This document shows positions 49,972 to 57,733 of a DNA stretch of 64,000 nucleotides, one piece after another. The position numbers and the translations under genes are program-made. The notes beneath the pieces were generated by a model, which saw nothing but the letters and a program-made list of their open reading frames with translations, was not told the origin of the DNA and searched no databases. Every line of letters starts with the position of its first letter. Position 1 is the first letter of the stretch. The stretch is from an uncultured Eubacteriaceae bacterium (GTDB lineage Bacteria > Bacillota > Clostridia > Eubacteriales > Eubacteriaceae), in contig CAMBHL010000002.1 in the NCBI GenBank assembly GCA_945867155.1, forward strand, positions 248,001 to 312,000, given 5' to 3'.

Positions 49972-51104
49972 ACCCAACAGCAGATGTCATCATTATCGGC
50001 GGCGGCATCAACGGATGTGCGGCAGCGTATTATTTAGCGAAAAAAGGCGTTAAAAATGTGATCGTGCTTGAAGCCTCCGACAGCATCGGACACGGCGGCT
50101 CCAGCCGAAACGGCGGCGGCGTCCGCCAGAGCGGCCGGGACGTCCGGGAACTGCCTTACGTGATGTACGGCATCAAGCATTTGTGGCCGGGACTTTCAGA
50201 TGAGCTGGGGGTCGACGTCGAATACACCCAGAAGGGCAACCTCCGTTTAGGCAAAACTGAAAAACATCTGGAAAAACTCAAGACCCTCGCAGACAACGCG
50301 AAGAAAGTCGGCCTGGATGTCCGGATGATCGGCAAAGAAGAAGTGAAGGAAATCAACCCCTATCTTTCCGACGACATCATCGGCGCCAGCTGGTGCCCCA
50401 CGGACGGCCACGCCAACCCGCTGATGGCCACTTTGGGATTCTATAAAAAATCCCTGTCCATGGGCGTGAAGTACTACACCGGCGCGGAAGTTGCGTCTCT
50501 GAAGAAGATCAAAGGCCGCCTGCGTCAGGTCATTCTCAAAGACGGCACGATTTTCGAAGGGGAGAAGGTGATCGTGGCTGCCGGATACGAAAGCCGCTAC
50601 ATCGTCCGCACCGTCGGCATTGACGTGCCCATGACCCGCTATTTCGATCAGGCCTTGGTCACGGAAATGCAGCCGGAAATGTTCCCCCAGATGCTCGGGA
50701 CCGCAGACGCCAACTTCTACGGCCATCAGACCAAGCACGGCTCTTTCGTCTTCGGGTCTGACTGCGGCCTCGAAGAAACGATGGACATGCCCTTAAACGA
50801 AATGAAGACCATTTCGATGACCCTGCCGTCGAGCTGCCGGGCCATTGAAGGCTATATCCCGGCTTTGAAAGACGCCAAGATCGTCCGCTCCTGGGGCGGC
50901 TGGCTTGACATGTGCTTAGACGGCGTACCGGTTATTTCTCCGGTAGACGTGGTGCCGGGTCTGATTCTCGCCTGCGGTTTCACGGGACACGGCTTCGGTT
51001 CTGCGCCTGCAGTGGGGCTGATCCTCGCTCAGATGGCCATGGAAGAAGAAACCGTCGTCGACATGAGCGCTCTGCGTTACGATCGTTTCGATCCCTATCA
51101 GTAA
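49968..51104 (+). CDS. FAD-dependent amine/amino-acid oxidoreductase, catalytic subunit (DAO family)
   Basis: A 378 aa D-amino-acid-oxidase-fold flavoprotein of the sarcosine oxidase beta / HcnC / hydroxyproline dehydrogenase type. FAD motif IIGGGINGCAAAYYL (residues 9-23), then SSRNGGGVRQS, the flavin attachment/entry region, and GLILACGFTGHGFGSAPAVG at the C-terminus. It should oxidise a secondary or primary amine (glycine, sarcosine, proline, hydroxyproline or opine type) to an imine. With the three preceding proteins it gives a four-subunit complex, and the cyclodeaminase homologue may act on the imine product. Substrate unknown. No terminator is visible between it and the convergent MerR gene. 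Confidence 0.88.
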   Translation: MNPTADVIIIGGGINGCAAAYYLAKKGVKNVIVLEASDSIGHGGSSRNGGGVRQSGRDVRELPYVMYGIKHLWPGLSDELGVDVEYTQKGNLRLGKTEKHLEKLKTLADNAKKVGLDVRMIGKEEVKEINPYLSDDIIGASWCPTDGHANPLMATLGFYKKSLSMGVKYYTGAEVASLKKIKGRLRQVILKDGTIFEGEKVIVAAGYESRYIVRTVGIDVPMTRYFDQALVTEMQPEMFPQMLGTADANFYGHQTKHGSFVFGSDCGLEETMDMPLNEMKTISMTLPSSCRAIEGYIPALKDAKIVRSWGGWLDMCLDGVPVISPVDVVPGLILACGFTGHGFGSAPAVGLILAQMAMEEETVVDMSALRYDRFDPYQ

Positions 51105-51123
51105 AAAATAGATAGGTCAAATA

Positions 51124-51948
51124 TTATTGAACAGGAAGTTGCAGCTCCGTAATAAATTCATCACAATTGTCGGTTTCGTACTCGTCGAGATGGCACATCT
51201 CGATTGGGTCGCCGGCAATTTTTAAGTGGTGGCCTTTGGCGTAATCGAAAAGCTGGGGCATAAGTTCCTTGGTACGGGTCAAAGGTCCGCGGTAAACCAA
51301 AGACAGATATTTGCCCTGCGGAAGGGTGTAATTGGTTTGATAAAGCTGATTTTTTGAGAAAAAGAAGATATTTTTCGTTCGGTAATACAGGGAGTCTGGG
51401 TTGCTGCCCGCGAGATCCAGTGTGTAGCAGTCACAGGCACCTATTGTATCGATACGGTTTTGGTGAAGATGGGAGTACCGCGTGACGAAATAGTCGACGT
51501 AATCGTCGGGCAGATTGGTGTCGCTGATCATGAGACAAGCTCGGGGCTCGAGGCTCAGACAGCGGACGGTTTCGTCGGATTTGAGGGCAAGGTCGTCGGC
51601 GATGGTACGGATCCGCGTTTCGATATTGTATTTTTTCTCGAAGAGACTGACGAGTTCGGCATTGACGACAGACAGTTCTTCTTTGAGCATCTGCTGGGTT
51701 TTTTCGATGCTGCGGTTCTCCTGAAATTTACGGATCTGATCCGTTGAAAAATTGAGATTCAAGAGCTCTCGGATTGTGAGCATTTTTCGAACATCATCCA
51801 GGGTGTAGTATCGGTAGTTGTTCTCGGCATTGCGCTTGGGCTTTAGGATACCGACTTTTTCGTAGTAGCGGATGGCGTCGGTGCTGATGCCGAATAATTT
51901 TGACAATTCGCCAATGCGAAAAATTTTCTTTTGTTTTTTATTCTCCAT
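51124..51948 (-). CDS. MerR family transcriptional regulator 2 with GyrI-like effector domain
   Basis: A 274 aa regulator similar to the one at 42991: DNA-binding domain in residues 8-77 (IGELSKLFGISTDAIRYYEK), coiled coil, and a C-terminal effector domain. ATG 51948 with GGAGAC 5-10 bases upstream gives the standard MerR N-terminus; the frame is open for another 720 bases upstream but that part is antisense to the dehydrogenase gene. It lies between the flavin oxidoreductase operon and the alcohol dehydrogenase operon, and both of their promoters have MerR-type 19-base spacers. Confidence 0.9.
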   Translation of the reverse strand: MENKKQKKIFRIGELSKLFGISTDAIRYYEKVGILKPKRNAENNYRYYTLDDVRKMLTIRELLNLNFSTDQIRKFQENRSIEKTQQMLKEELSVVNAELVSLFEKKYNIETRIRTIADDLALKSDETVRCLSLEPRACLMISDTNLPDDYVDYFVTRYSHLHQNRIDTIGACDCYTLDLAGSNPDSLYYRTKNIFFFSKNQLYQTNYTLPQGKYLSLVYRGPLTRTKELMPQLFDYAKGHHLKIAGDPIEMCHLDEYETDNCDEFITELQLPVQ

Positions 51949-51998
51949 ATTCGTCTCCAGTTTGATGATAATTTGATGATAAAGCTCATAAAAAAGAT

Positions 51999-52029
51999 TT
52001 GACCTTAGTATAACACCATACTTTATAAT
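51999..52029 (+). promoter_or_regulatory. MerR-type promoter of the alcohol dehydrogenase operon
   Basis: TTGACC (51999-52004), a 19-base spacer and TATAAT (52024-52029). The spacer has a dyad AGTAT-N6-ATACT. It faces away from the MerR gene that begins at 51948. Confidence 0.82.
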
Positions 52030-52054
52030 TAAGACAATAAAATAATGACAAAGG

Positions 52055-52092
52055 CAAAGGCGCATCTCGGAAGAGTGCGCCTTTGTTTTTTT
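52055..52092 (+). terminator. Rho-independent terminator-like hairpin in the dehydrogenase leader
   Basis: A perfect 10-base stem, CAAAGGCGCA and TGCGCCTTTG, has an 11-base loop and seven T's. It lies between the MerR-type promoter and the gene at 52115. The nearest plus-strand gene upstream ends 950 bases away behind a convergent gene, so its most direct role is early termination of this operon. Confidence 0.85.
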
Positions 52093-52114
52093 ATTGATGA
52101 AAGAAGGTTTGTTG

Positions 52115-53269
52115 ATGAAGGCATTTGAATTTTTTACCCCGACCCAGATTATTTTCGGACGCGGCTGTACAAAACAGATCGCTGATGAAGCGAAAAAAAT
52201 GGGGAAAAAGACCCTGGTTGTAACCGATAAGGGCCTCATGAAGACCGGTCTCGTCGATCCCATTATCGAAACGCTAAAGGCAGGCGGCGTGGATTTTGAC
52301 CTGTGGACCGACATCGTGCCGAACCCCAGAGATGTGGACATCGAACGGGGGGCCGAATACGCGAAAGCCCACGGCATCGATTCTCTGATCGCCATCGGCG
52401 GCGGCTCGTCCATGGACACGGCGAAAGCCATCGGGGCTCTCATGACCAACGGCGGGGTGTGCGCCGACTGGACCGACGGCAATTTAAAGCATCCGATTGC
52501 GCCGCTGCTCTGTGTGCCGACAACCTGCGGGACGGGCAGCGAAGTGACCCACGAATCCATCGTCAACAACACAAAAACTTTAGAAAAAGACTGCATCTGG
52601 GGACCGGAAAACTCCGTCACGACGGCGATGATCGATTCGACGATGATCGACCATCTGCCGGGCAGCATTCTGGGATCGACCGGGATGGACGCCCTGACCC
52701 ACGCGGTGGAAGCCTATGTGTGCAAGGCCGCCAATCCCCTGACCGACGGGATTGCCCTGACGGCGATTCAGTTGATCTCAGATCACATTCTCCCGGCGGT
52801 CAAAAATCACGATCCTGAGTCGCTGGACGCCATGATGGCCGCCAGTACCTTGGCGGGAATCGCCTTCGGCAACGCCGACGTCGCGTCGGTGCATTCCATT
52901 TCCGAAGCCCTCGGCGGCTTTTACGACATTCCCCACGGGGTAGCCAACGCCATTTTCCTGGCGCCGGTTTCCCGATTCAGTCTGAAGGGCGCGGTGAGCC
53001 GCTACGCCGATGTGGCGAAAGCGATGGGCATTCCGGGCCGGGGCGAATCCTTAGAGGCGCTGGCTAGCCGGGGTATTGACCGCATGGCGGCCCTGGCAGA
53101 GGAACTTCAGATTCCAAAGTTTAACACCTTCGATCAGGTCAATCCCAAAGATTTCCCGAGACTGGCGAAAACGGCGGCGAACGCTGATGAAACGGCCGAC
53201 AATCCGGTCATGATGGATGAAGCAGATTTTGTCGAAGTCATGACCGCAGTTTACGAAGGCCGCTTGTAG
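52115..53269 (+). CDS. iron-containing alcohol dehydrogenase
   Basis: A 384 aa group III dehydrogenase. The NAD motif is GGGSSMDTAKAIG, and TTCGTGSEVT follows. Metal ligands are the Asp and His in GMDALTHAVEAY and the histidines in SVHSISEALGG and DIPHGVANAI. Relatives reduce aldehydes such as lactaldehyde, succinic semialdehyde or butanal. In this setting it may handle an aldehyde released by amine oxidation. ATG 52115 has AAGAAGG 7 bases upstream. It heads an operon with the NhaC antiporter and a PotD-like protein. Confidence 0.88.
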   Translation: MKAFEFFTPTQIIFGRGCTKQIADEAKKMGKKTLVVTDKGLMKTGLVDPIIETLKAGGVDFDLWTDIVPNPRDVDIERGAEYAKAHGIDSLIAIGGGSSMDTAKAIGALMTNGGVCADWTDGNLKHPIAPLLCVPTTCGTGSEVTHESIVNNTKTLEKDCIWGPENSVTTAMIDSTMIDHLPGSILGSTGMDALTHAVEAYVCKAANPLTDGIALTAIQLISDHILPAVKNHDPESLDAMMAASTLAGIAFGNADVASVHSISEALGGFYDIPHGVANAIFLAPVSRFSLKGAVSRYADVAKAMGIPGRGESLEALASRGIDRMAALAEELQIPKFNTFDQVNPKDFPRLAKTAANADETADNPVMMDEADFVEVMTAVYEGRL

Positions 53270-53295
53270 AGATCATTTTGTGAAGGAGGCATATT

Positions 53296-54804
53296 GTGGA
53301 GACTTCGAATATTGCAAAACGCATTGGGTATTATTTAAATCCCAAGCACATTGACCCGAAGATGGTCAAGCTCTGGACCTTCTGGATTATTTTAAATGTG
53401 GTGCTGTGGATGATTCCCCAGTCGGTCACCCGGGGATCGATTCTAATTTTCGTGCCGCTGGCGGGGCTTTTTGTCTACGCCCTGACCACCAAGGACGTCA
53501 TGAGTTCTCTGATCATGGGGACCCTTTCGATGTATATTTTGTGGTACAAAGGCGGTTTTTTGAGCGGCTTCATGAAAGACACCCTGACCAGCCTGGCTGA
53601 CAAGGAAAACATCGAAATGTACATGTCGTTCTTCCTGTGCGGCGGCATCATCATTGCCATGAAGCGCAGCGGCGCGACCAACGCCTTTACGAAATTCGTC
53701 ACGTCCCATTTCGGGAAAAACGAAAAGGCCATTCTCGTGACTTCCGGGATTTACGCCGGAGCGACGTCCATTGACGATTATGTGTCGGCGCTGACTGCCG
53801 GGGCCGCTTTTTCGCCGCTGATCGATGCCATTAAGAAGCCGCGCCTGGCCCTCGCTTATGTGATCCGGACCCTGTGCATCAACGTGTCCGAGCTTTTGCC
53901 CGTGGGCGCCTGGGGCTATTTCGTGGTGTACCAGATCGCGGCGGCAAAAAACGTGCCGAACCGCGCGGCCGCCACGCACATCTTTATCCAGACCATTCCG
54001 TTTATGTTTTATGCCATTGTCGCCTGTGTGGTGGCCATGCTCTTCGCCGTCGGTATCGTGCCGAAAATCGGCAAGATGAAAGAAGCCTACCGTCTCATGG
54101 ACGAAGAAGGGGTGCAGATGGGCGCGCTGACTGACGGGTCTGAAAAAGAAGAAGAAGACTACGACCCGGACAATCCGAGAACGAAATACTGCTCCGTTCT
54201 CAACCTGGTGCTGCCCATCGTGTGCATCGTGGTGGCGCTGATCGCCAGCGGCTTGGACTGCTTCGTCGCCTTTATGGTGGCCACGGTCTTTACCGGAATT
54301 CTCTACGTCGTCCAGGGCCTGTTCACAATTCAGGAATACGTTCAGTGCCTCGTAGACGGGTTTATCGATATGACCGACATGGTCATCATTCTGATGATCG
54401 GCTACATCATGCAAAACGTGATGTACAGCATGGGGATGGAATCCTTCGTTCACACCGTGCTCGGCGGCATCCCGATCGTCAAATTGATCCCGTTTATTCT
54501 GTTTGCGTTCTTCTCCTGCACCGAATACCTGTACAGCCTCAACTACACCCTGTATCAGATCGCCATTCCGGTTCTGATGGTGGTGCTGACCAAGATCGGC
54601 GCCAACGTGCCCCTGTGTCTCGGCGCTTTGATTTCGGCCGGACTGTTCGGCGCCAACGCCTGCGTGGTTTCGGATTTGGGCGTCATTTCAGCCAGAGCCT
54701 GCCGGGTTAAAATTTACGAACAATACGAAACGTCTCTGCCGTACTTCGTCATTTCGGCGGTGATTACCGGGGTGCTTTATCTCATTGCAGGGTTTGTCTT
54801 CTGA
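53296..54804 (+). CDS. NhaC-type Na+/H+ antiporter family protein
   Basis: A 502 aa membrane protein with about 11-12 helices of the NhaC family. The family signature is in GIYAGATSIDDYVSALTAG, and a Gly-rich segment LCLGALISAGLFGANACV lies near the end. NhaC proteins exchange sodium for protons; some are substrate/product or substrate/sodium antiporters. A charged cytoplasmic loop (TDGSEKEEEDYDPDNPRTK) divides the halves. The start is GTG at 53296, with AAGGAGGC upstream. Its place between a dehydrogenase and a polyamine-binding protein suggests an amine or organic-acid exchanger. Confidence 0.83.
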   Translation: METSNIAKRIGYYLNPKHIDPKMVKLWTFWIILNVVLWMIPQSVTRGSILIFVPLAGLFVYALTTKDVMSSLIMGTLSMYILWYKGGFLSGFMKDTLTSLADKENIEMYMSFFLCGGIIIAMKRSGATNAFTKFVTSHFGKNEKAILVTSGIYAGATSIDDYVSALTAGAAFSPLIDAIKKPRLALAYVIRTLCINVSELLPVGAWGYFVVYQIAAAKNVPNRAAATHIFIQTIPFMFYAIVACVVAMLFAVGIVPKIGKMKEAYRLMDEEGVQMGALTDGSEKEEEDYDPDNPRTKYCSVLNLVLPIVCIVVALIASGLDCFVAFMVATVFTGILYVVQGLFTIQEYVQCLVDGFIDMTDMVIILMIGYIMQNVMYSMGMESFVHTVLGGIPIVKLIPFILFAFFSCTEYLYSLNYTLYQIAIPVLMVVLTKIGANVPLCLGALISAGLFGANACVVSDLGVISARACRVKIYEQYETSLPYFVISAVITGVLYLIAGFVF

Positions 54805-54819
54805 TAAGAGGGTGTGATT

Positions 54820-55914
54820 GTGAAAAGCAAAAGCTTTAAGCGAACGATCGCCGTCCTGCTGGCTGTTGCGGTGTGCGCGCTGCCCCTTGCGGGGTGCGGC
54901 GCCAATTCGTCAAAAGATGAAATCAACGTGATTGCCTGGGACGGCACCTGGTCGGAGCAGATGTTTAAAGACTTTGAGGCTCAGACAGGCATCAAAGTCA
55001 ATGTCACGTTTATCGACGATACGGAAACCCTGGCGTCCAAGCTCGTTCACGGCGGATCGAGCTACGATGTGATCGACCTCGAAGGGGCCTACATCAACTT
55101 GTTTGTCAAATACGGCCTTTTGGCCAAAATCGACGACAGCAAAATTCCCAATCAGAAATACATCGTCAAAGCCTACAACAAAGGGGCGCCGGGGGACCGG
55201 AAGCTCAAGTATTCGGTGCCGGACATGGCGCCGGATTACACGACGGTGGTGTACAACAAAGAGACCTGCCCCATTGAAATTCATTCGTTTAAAGATCTGG
55301 CTAACCCGAAGCTTAAAGGCCAGGTGGCTGTGATCAGCGCGACGGGATCTTTATACGGCGAAGCCCTGAAAGCGCTGGGCTGCAGCCCGGCCTCGGCAAA
55401 GCGCAAAGACATTGCAAGGGCCAATGCGCTGCTGGCGAAAATCAAGAAAAATGTCAAGGCCTTTGCCGGAGAGTCTGCCGCATCCCAGCTCGAAAACGGC
55501 GAATGTTCCGTGGCCTACTGCTGGGATTATCCGGTGCTGTGCAACGACAGCAAGGCCAACTGGAACAAATTCGGCTATGTCAAACTGTCGGACGGCTACG
55601 AACAGTATCAGCAGTACTGGGCGATTCCCAAGCGTTCCCAACACAAAGAAGCTGCTGAAAAGCTCATCAACTTTATTTTAGAGCCTAAGGAACTGGCCAA
55701 AAGCTATAGGGAATACGGCGGCGTCCCCCTTGAAAGACGGGACGTCATCGGCAAGTATTTAAAATCAGATTATTATTCAAATCCGGTCATGACCTACGCA
55801 GAAGACATGGCCGACGGCAATTTGTGGAATGTCTCCGTCAATGACAAACAGACTGAAATTATGGATGAGTATTACACCAATTTGATGGGCGACAAAGCGA
55901 AGAAAAGCAATTAA
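54820..55914 (+). CDS. PotD-like polyamine ABC transporter substrate-binding lipoprotein, copy 1
   Basis: A 364 aa extracellular binding protein. The signal peptide ends in a lipobox (PLAGC at about residues 25-29), so it is membrane anchored. The mature part begins with INVIAWDGTWSEQMFKDFEA and has the family segments YDVIDLEGAYI and WAIPKRSQHKEAAEKLINF. GTG 54820 is 7 bases after AAGAGGG; a GTG at 54814 is too close. It is the third gene of the alcohol dehydrogenase operon. The ABC core is coded further down, after a second binding protein about equally similar in layout. Confidence 0.88.
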   Translation: MKSKSFKRTIAVLLAVAVCALPLAGCGANSSKDEINVIAWDGTWSEQMFKDFEAQTGIKVNVTFIDDTETLASKLVHGGSSYDVIDLEGAYINLFVKYGLLAKIDDSKIPNQKYIVKAYNKGAPGDRKLKYSVPDMAPDYTTVVYNKETCPIEIHSFKDLANPKLKGQVAVISATGSLYGEALKALGCSPASAKRKDIARANALLAKIKKNVKAFAGESAASQLENGECSVAYCWDYPVLCNDSKANWNKFGYVKLSDGYEQYQQYWAIPKRSQHKEAAEKLINFILEPKELAKSYREYGGVPLERRDVIGKYLKSDYYSNPVMTYAEDMADGNLWNVSVNDKQTEIMDEYYTNLMGDKAKKSN

Positions 55915-56050
55915 GCGAAGGGAATTGTACTGAAAGGATAATCATTTAAAATAAAAATAAATGTAATAAAATAGATGAAAAACAGCGGATGTAAACGATA
56001 TTTTAAACGGAAAAAATGAAAAAAGATTGAAAAAATTTTCAAATTTCATC

Positions 56051-56079
56051 TTGACAATACTGTGATTTGGGAATATGAT
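56051..56079 (+). promoter_or_regulatory. promoter of the second PotD-like gene
   Basis: TTGACA (56051-56056), 17 bases and TATGAT (56074-56079). A perfect palindrome ATTAAG-A-CTTAAT (56088-56100) lies at the expected start point. The leader shares ATTAAGAC and then AATAAAA with the leader of the dehydrogenase operon (52028-52045). Confidence 0.75.
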
Positions 56080-56105
56080 AAGAATAAATTAAGACTTAAT
56101 AAAAC

Positions 56106-56145
56106 ACGTCAAGGAAGATGGATAACATTTTCCTTGGCGTTTTTT
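56106..56145 (+). terminator. terminator-like hairpin in the leader of the second PotD-like gene
   Basis: ACGTCAAGGAA pairs with TTCCTTGGCGT (one G-T pair), followed by six T's. It lies between the promoter at 56051 and the gene at 56181. It may also end the transcript of the preceding operon. Confidence 0.85.
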
Positions 56146-56180
56146 ATTAGGCGGATTGTAAAAAAAAGGAGGGCTCGGAT

Positions 56181-57278
56181 ATGCTGAAAAAACGTTTTTG
56201 GAAAAGAATCACGGCTTTAGTTACAGCGGTGGTTCTGCTGACTGTCACCTTAGCGGGGTGCGGCACGCAGTCATCCAGCAAAAGCGATGAACTCAATATT
56301 ATCGTTTGGTCTGGGACGTGGTCGGAAAAAATGTTTAAGGATTATGAAAAAGAAACGGGCACGCACGTTAACGTGACGTATATCGACAACACAGACACCT
56401 TGATGTCCAAGTTAATTCAGGGCAACGCCGATTACGATTTAATCGACCTTGAAAGTGCCTATGTCCAGCCTTTTATCAAAAACGACTTATTGGCTAAAAT
56501 TGATCACAAAAAAATCACCAATGAAAAGTACATCATTAGTGATTTTAATAAAGGGGCACCTGGAGACAGTAAGATGCAATATACGGTAGCCGACATGGCG
56601 CCGGGGTACACAACTGTTGTTTATAACAAGGAAACTTGTCCAGTCAAAATCACCTCTTTCAAAGACTTGGCAAATCCGGCTCTAAAGGGTCAGGTCGCAA
56701 TGGTCAATTCGACCATCTCTCTTTACGGCGAAGCGTTAACGGCGCTGGGATACAAACCGAATTCAACGAATAAGAAAGAAATTAAAGAAGCCAATGATCT
56801 GCTCAGAAGCATCAAAGGTAATGTCAAAGCCTTTGTCGGCGAATCTGCTGTGTCGCAACTTGAAAATGGCGAATGCTCCGTTGCATTCTGCTGGGACTAC
56901 CCAACATTGTGCAATGACAGCAAGGCCAACTGGGATAAATTTGAATGTGTTCCCCTGACTGAAGGGTACGAACGGTTCCAGCAATATTGGGCGATTCCAA
57001 AATCATCTAAGAAAAAAGCGGAAGCGCAAAAGTTGATTAATTTCATTTTAAGACCAAAAGAACTGGCGAAGACTTACAAAGAATACGGCGGTACACCCCT
57101 TGAAAACCAAAGCGTTATGGAAAAATATTTAGGCGCAGATTATTACAATAACCCGTCGATCAGTTTAGCTGAACAAATGGAAAGCAAATCCTGGTGTGTC
57201 CCGGTCAATGACAAACAGATCAACATCATGGACACCTACTACACAGACTTGATGGGCGACAAAGCAAAGAGTAAATAA
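56181..57278 (+). CDS. PotD-like polyamine ABC transporter substrate-binding lipoprotein, copy 2
   Basis: A 365 aa lipoprotein clearly homologous to the one at 54820. The signal peptide ends in LAGC (about residues 24-27). Shared segments include GTWSEKMFKDYE, YDLIDLESAYV, SQLENGECSVAFCWDYP and WAIPKSSKKKAEAQKL. It differs in codon use, being more AT-rich than copy 1. AAGGAGGGC precedes the ATG. Two binding proteins for one ABC core suggest two related ligands or affinities. Polyamines are the family default, but relatives bind other amines and phosphonates. Confidence 0.88.
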   Translation: MLKKRFWKRITALVTAVVLLTVTLAGCGTQSSSKSDELNIIVWSGTWSEKMFKDYEKETGTHVNVTYIDNTDTLMSKLIQGNADYDLIDLESAYVQPFIKNDLLAKIDHKKITNEKYIISDFNKGAPGDSKMQYTVADMAPGYTTVVYNKETCPVKITSFKDLANPALKGQVAMVNSTISLYGEALTALGYKPNSTNKKEIKEANDLLRSIKGNVKAFVGESAVSQLENGECSVAFCWDYPTLCNDSKANWDKFECVPLTEGYERFQQYWAIPKSSKKKAEAQKLINFILRPKELAKTYKEYGGTPLENQSVMEKYLGADYYNNPSISLAEQMESKSWCVPVNDKQINIMDTYYTDLMGDKAKSK

Positions 57279-57304
57279 GTATTATTAAATTAAAATAAAA
57301 AAAG

Positions 57305-57350
57305 AAACAGCCGTCAACGATGACGCACAAATCATCGCTGGCGGCTGTTT
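57305..57350 (+). terminator. intercistronic hairpin between the binding protein and PII genes
   Basis: A long stem, AAACAGCCG and CGGCTGTTT, continues inward with two mismatches to CGATGA/TCATCG around an 8-base loop. The T-run is short. It probably reduces or separates expression of the transporter genes relative to the abundant binding protein. Confidence 0.75.
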
Positions 57351-57371
57351 GCATATGAGGAGGCAAACACA

Positions 57372-57713
57372 ATGAAACGAATCGATGTCGTGACACGGCC
57401 GGAAAAACTTGTCGGCGTAAAAGAAATATTTGCAGCACATAATTGCCAGGGGATGACGGTCCTTTCCGTTATGGGGTGCGGACGCCAGCACGGTTATCTG
57501 CCGGAAATGAATTTTACCGGAGACGATATTAATCTTCTTCCCAAAATTCTTATTTTTGCGGTTGTCGAAGACGATGCAGTCGATGAACTGCTGGCAGACA
57601 TTGCGACGGCGATCGGAACCGGTACGAACGGCGACGGCAAAGTGTTTATCACAGATGTGCTCGACGCCATGAGGATTCGGACCAGCGAACGCGGAATCGA
57701 CGCGATTAAATGA
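57372..57713 (+). CDS. PII family signalling protein with atypical T-loop
   Basis: A 113 aa PII protein. The B-loop (TGTNGDGKVF) and C-terminal Arg101/Arg103 (RIRTSERG) that bind ATP and 2-oxoglutarate are kept, and the T-loop has canonical length (residues 37-58). Its tip differs: position 51, the Tyr uridylylated in enteric GlnB/GlnK (RGAEY), is Asp51 in FTGDDIN. Covalent control at Tyr51 is therefore impossible, and the partner is probably not AmtB or the usual glutamine-synthetase machinery. It is placed between a polyamine-type binding protein and the ABC ATPase, so the transporter is the likely partner. GAGGAGGC precedes the ATG. Confidence 0.9.
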   Translation: MKRIDVVTRPEKLVGVKEIFAAHNCQGMTVLSVMGCGRQHGYLPEMNFTGDDINLLPKILIFAVVEDDAVDELLADIATAIGTGTNGDGKVFITDVLDAMRIRTSERGIDAIK

Positions 57714-57733
57714 CAGATGGCAGGTGAGACAAG

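Noticed and set aside
51949..52668. Long N-terminal extension of the second MerR regulator (514 aa in total)
   Set aside because: The extension is antisense to the alcohol dehydrogenase, and the normal MerR N-terminus with a ribosome site begins at 51948.
53443..54453. 336-codon antisense frame opposite the NhaC gene
   Set aside because: It is rich in His/Arg/Gln/Gly and lacks a ribosome site; it mirrors the high-GC codon pattern of the real gene.
56051..56079. Third member of the MerR-type promoter set
   Set aside because: The spacer is the normal 17 bases and its sequence does not match the other two.
57305..57350. A riboswitch upstream of the PII gene
   Set aside because: The sequence is a single long stem with two mismatches and no multi-helix core; an intercistronic hairpin explains it.
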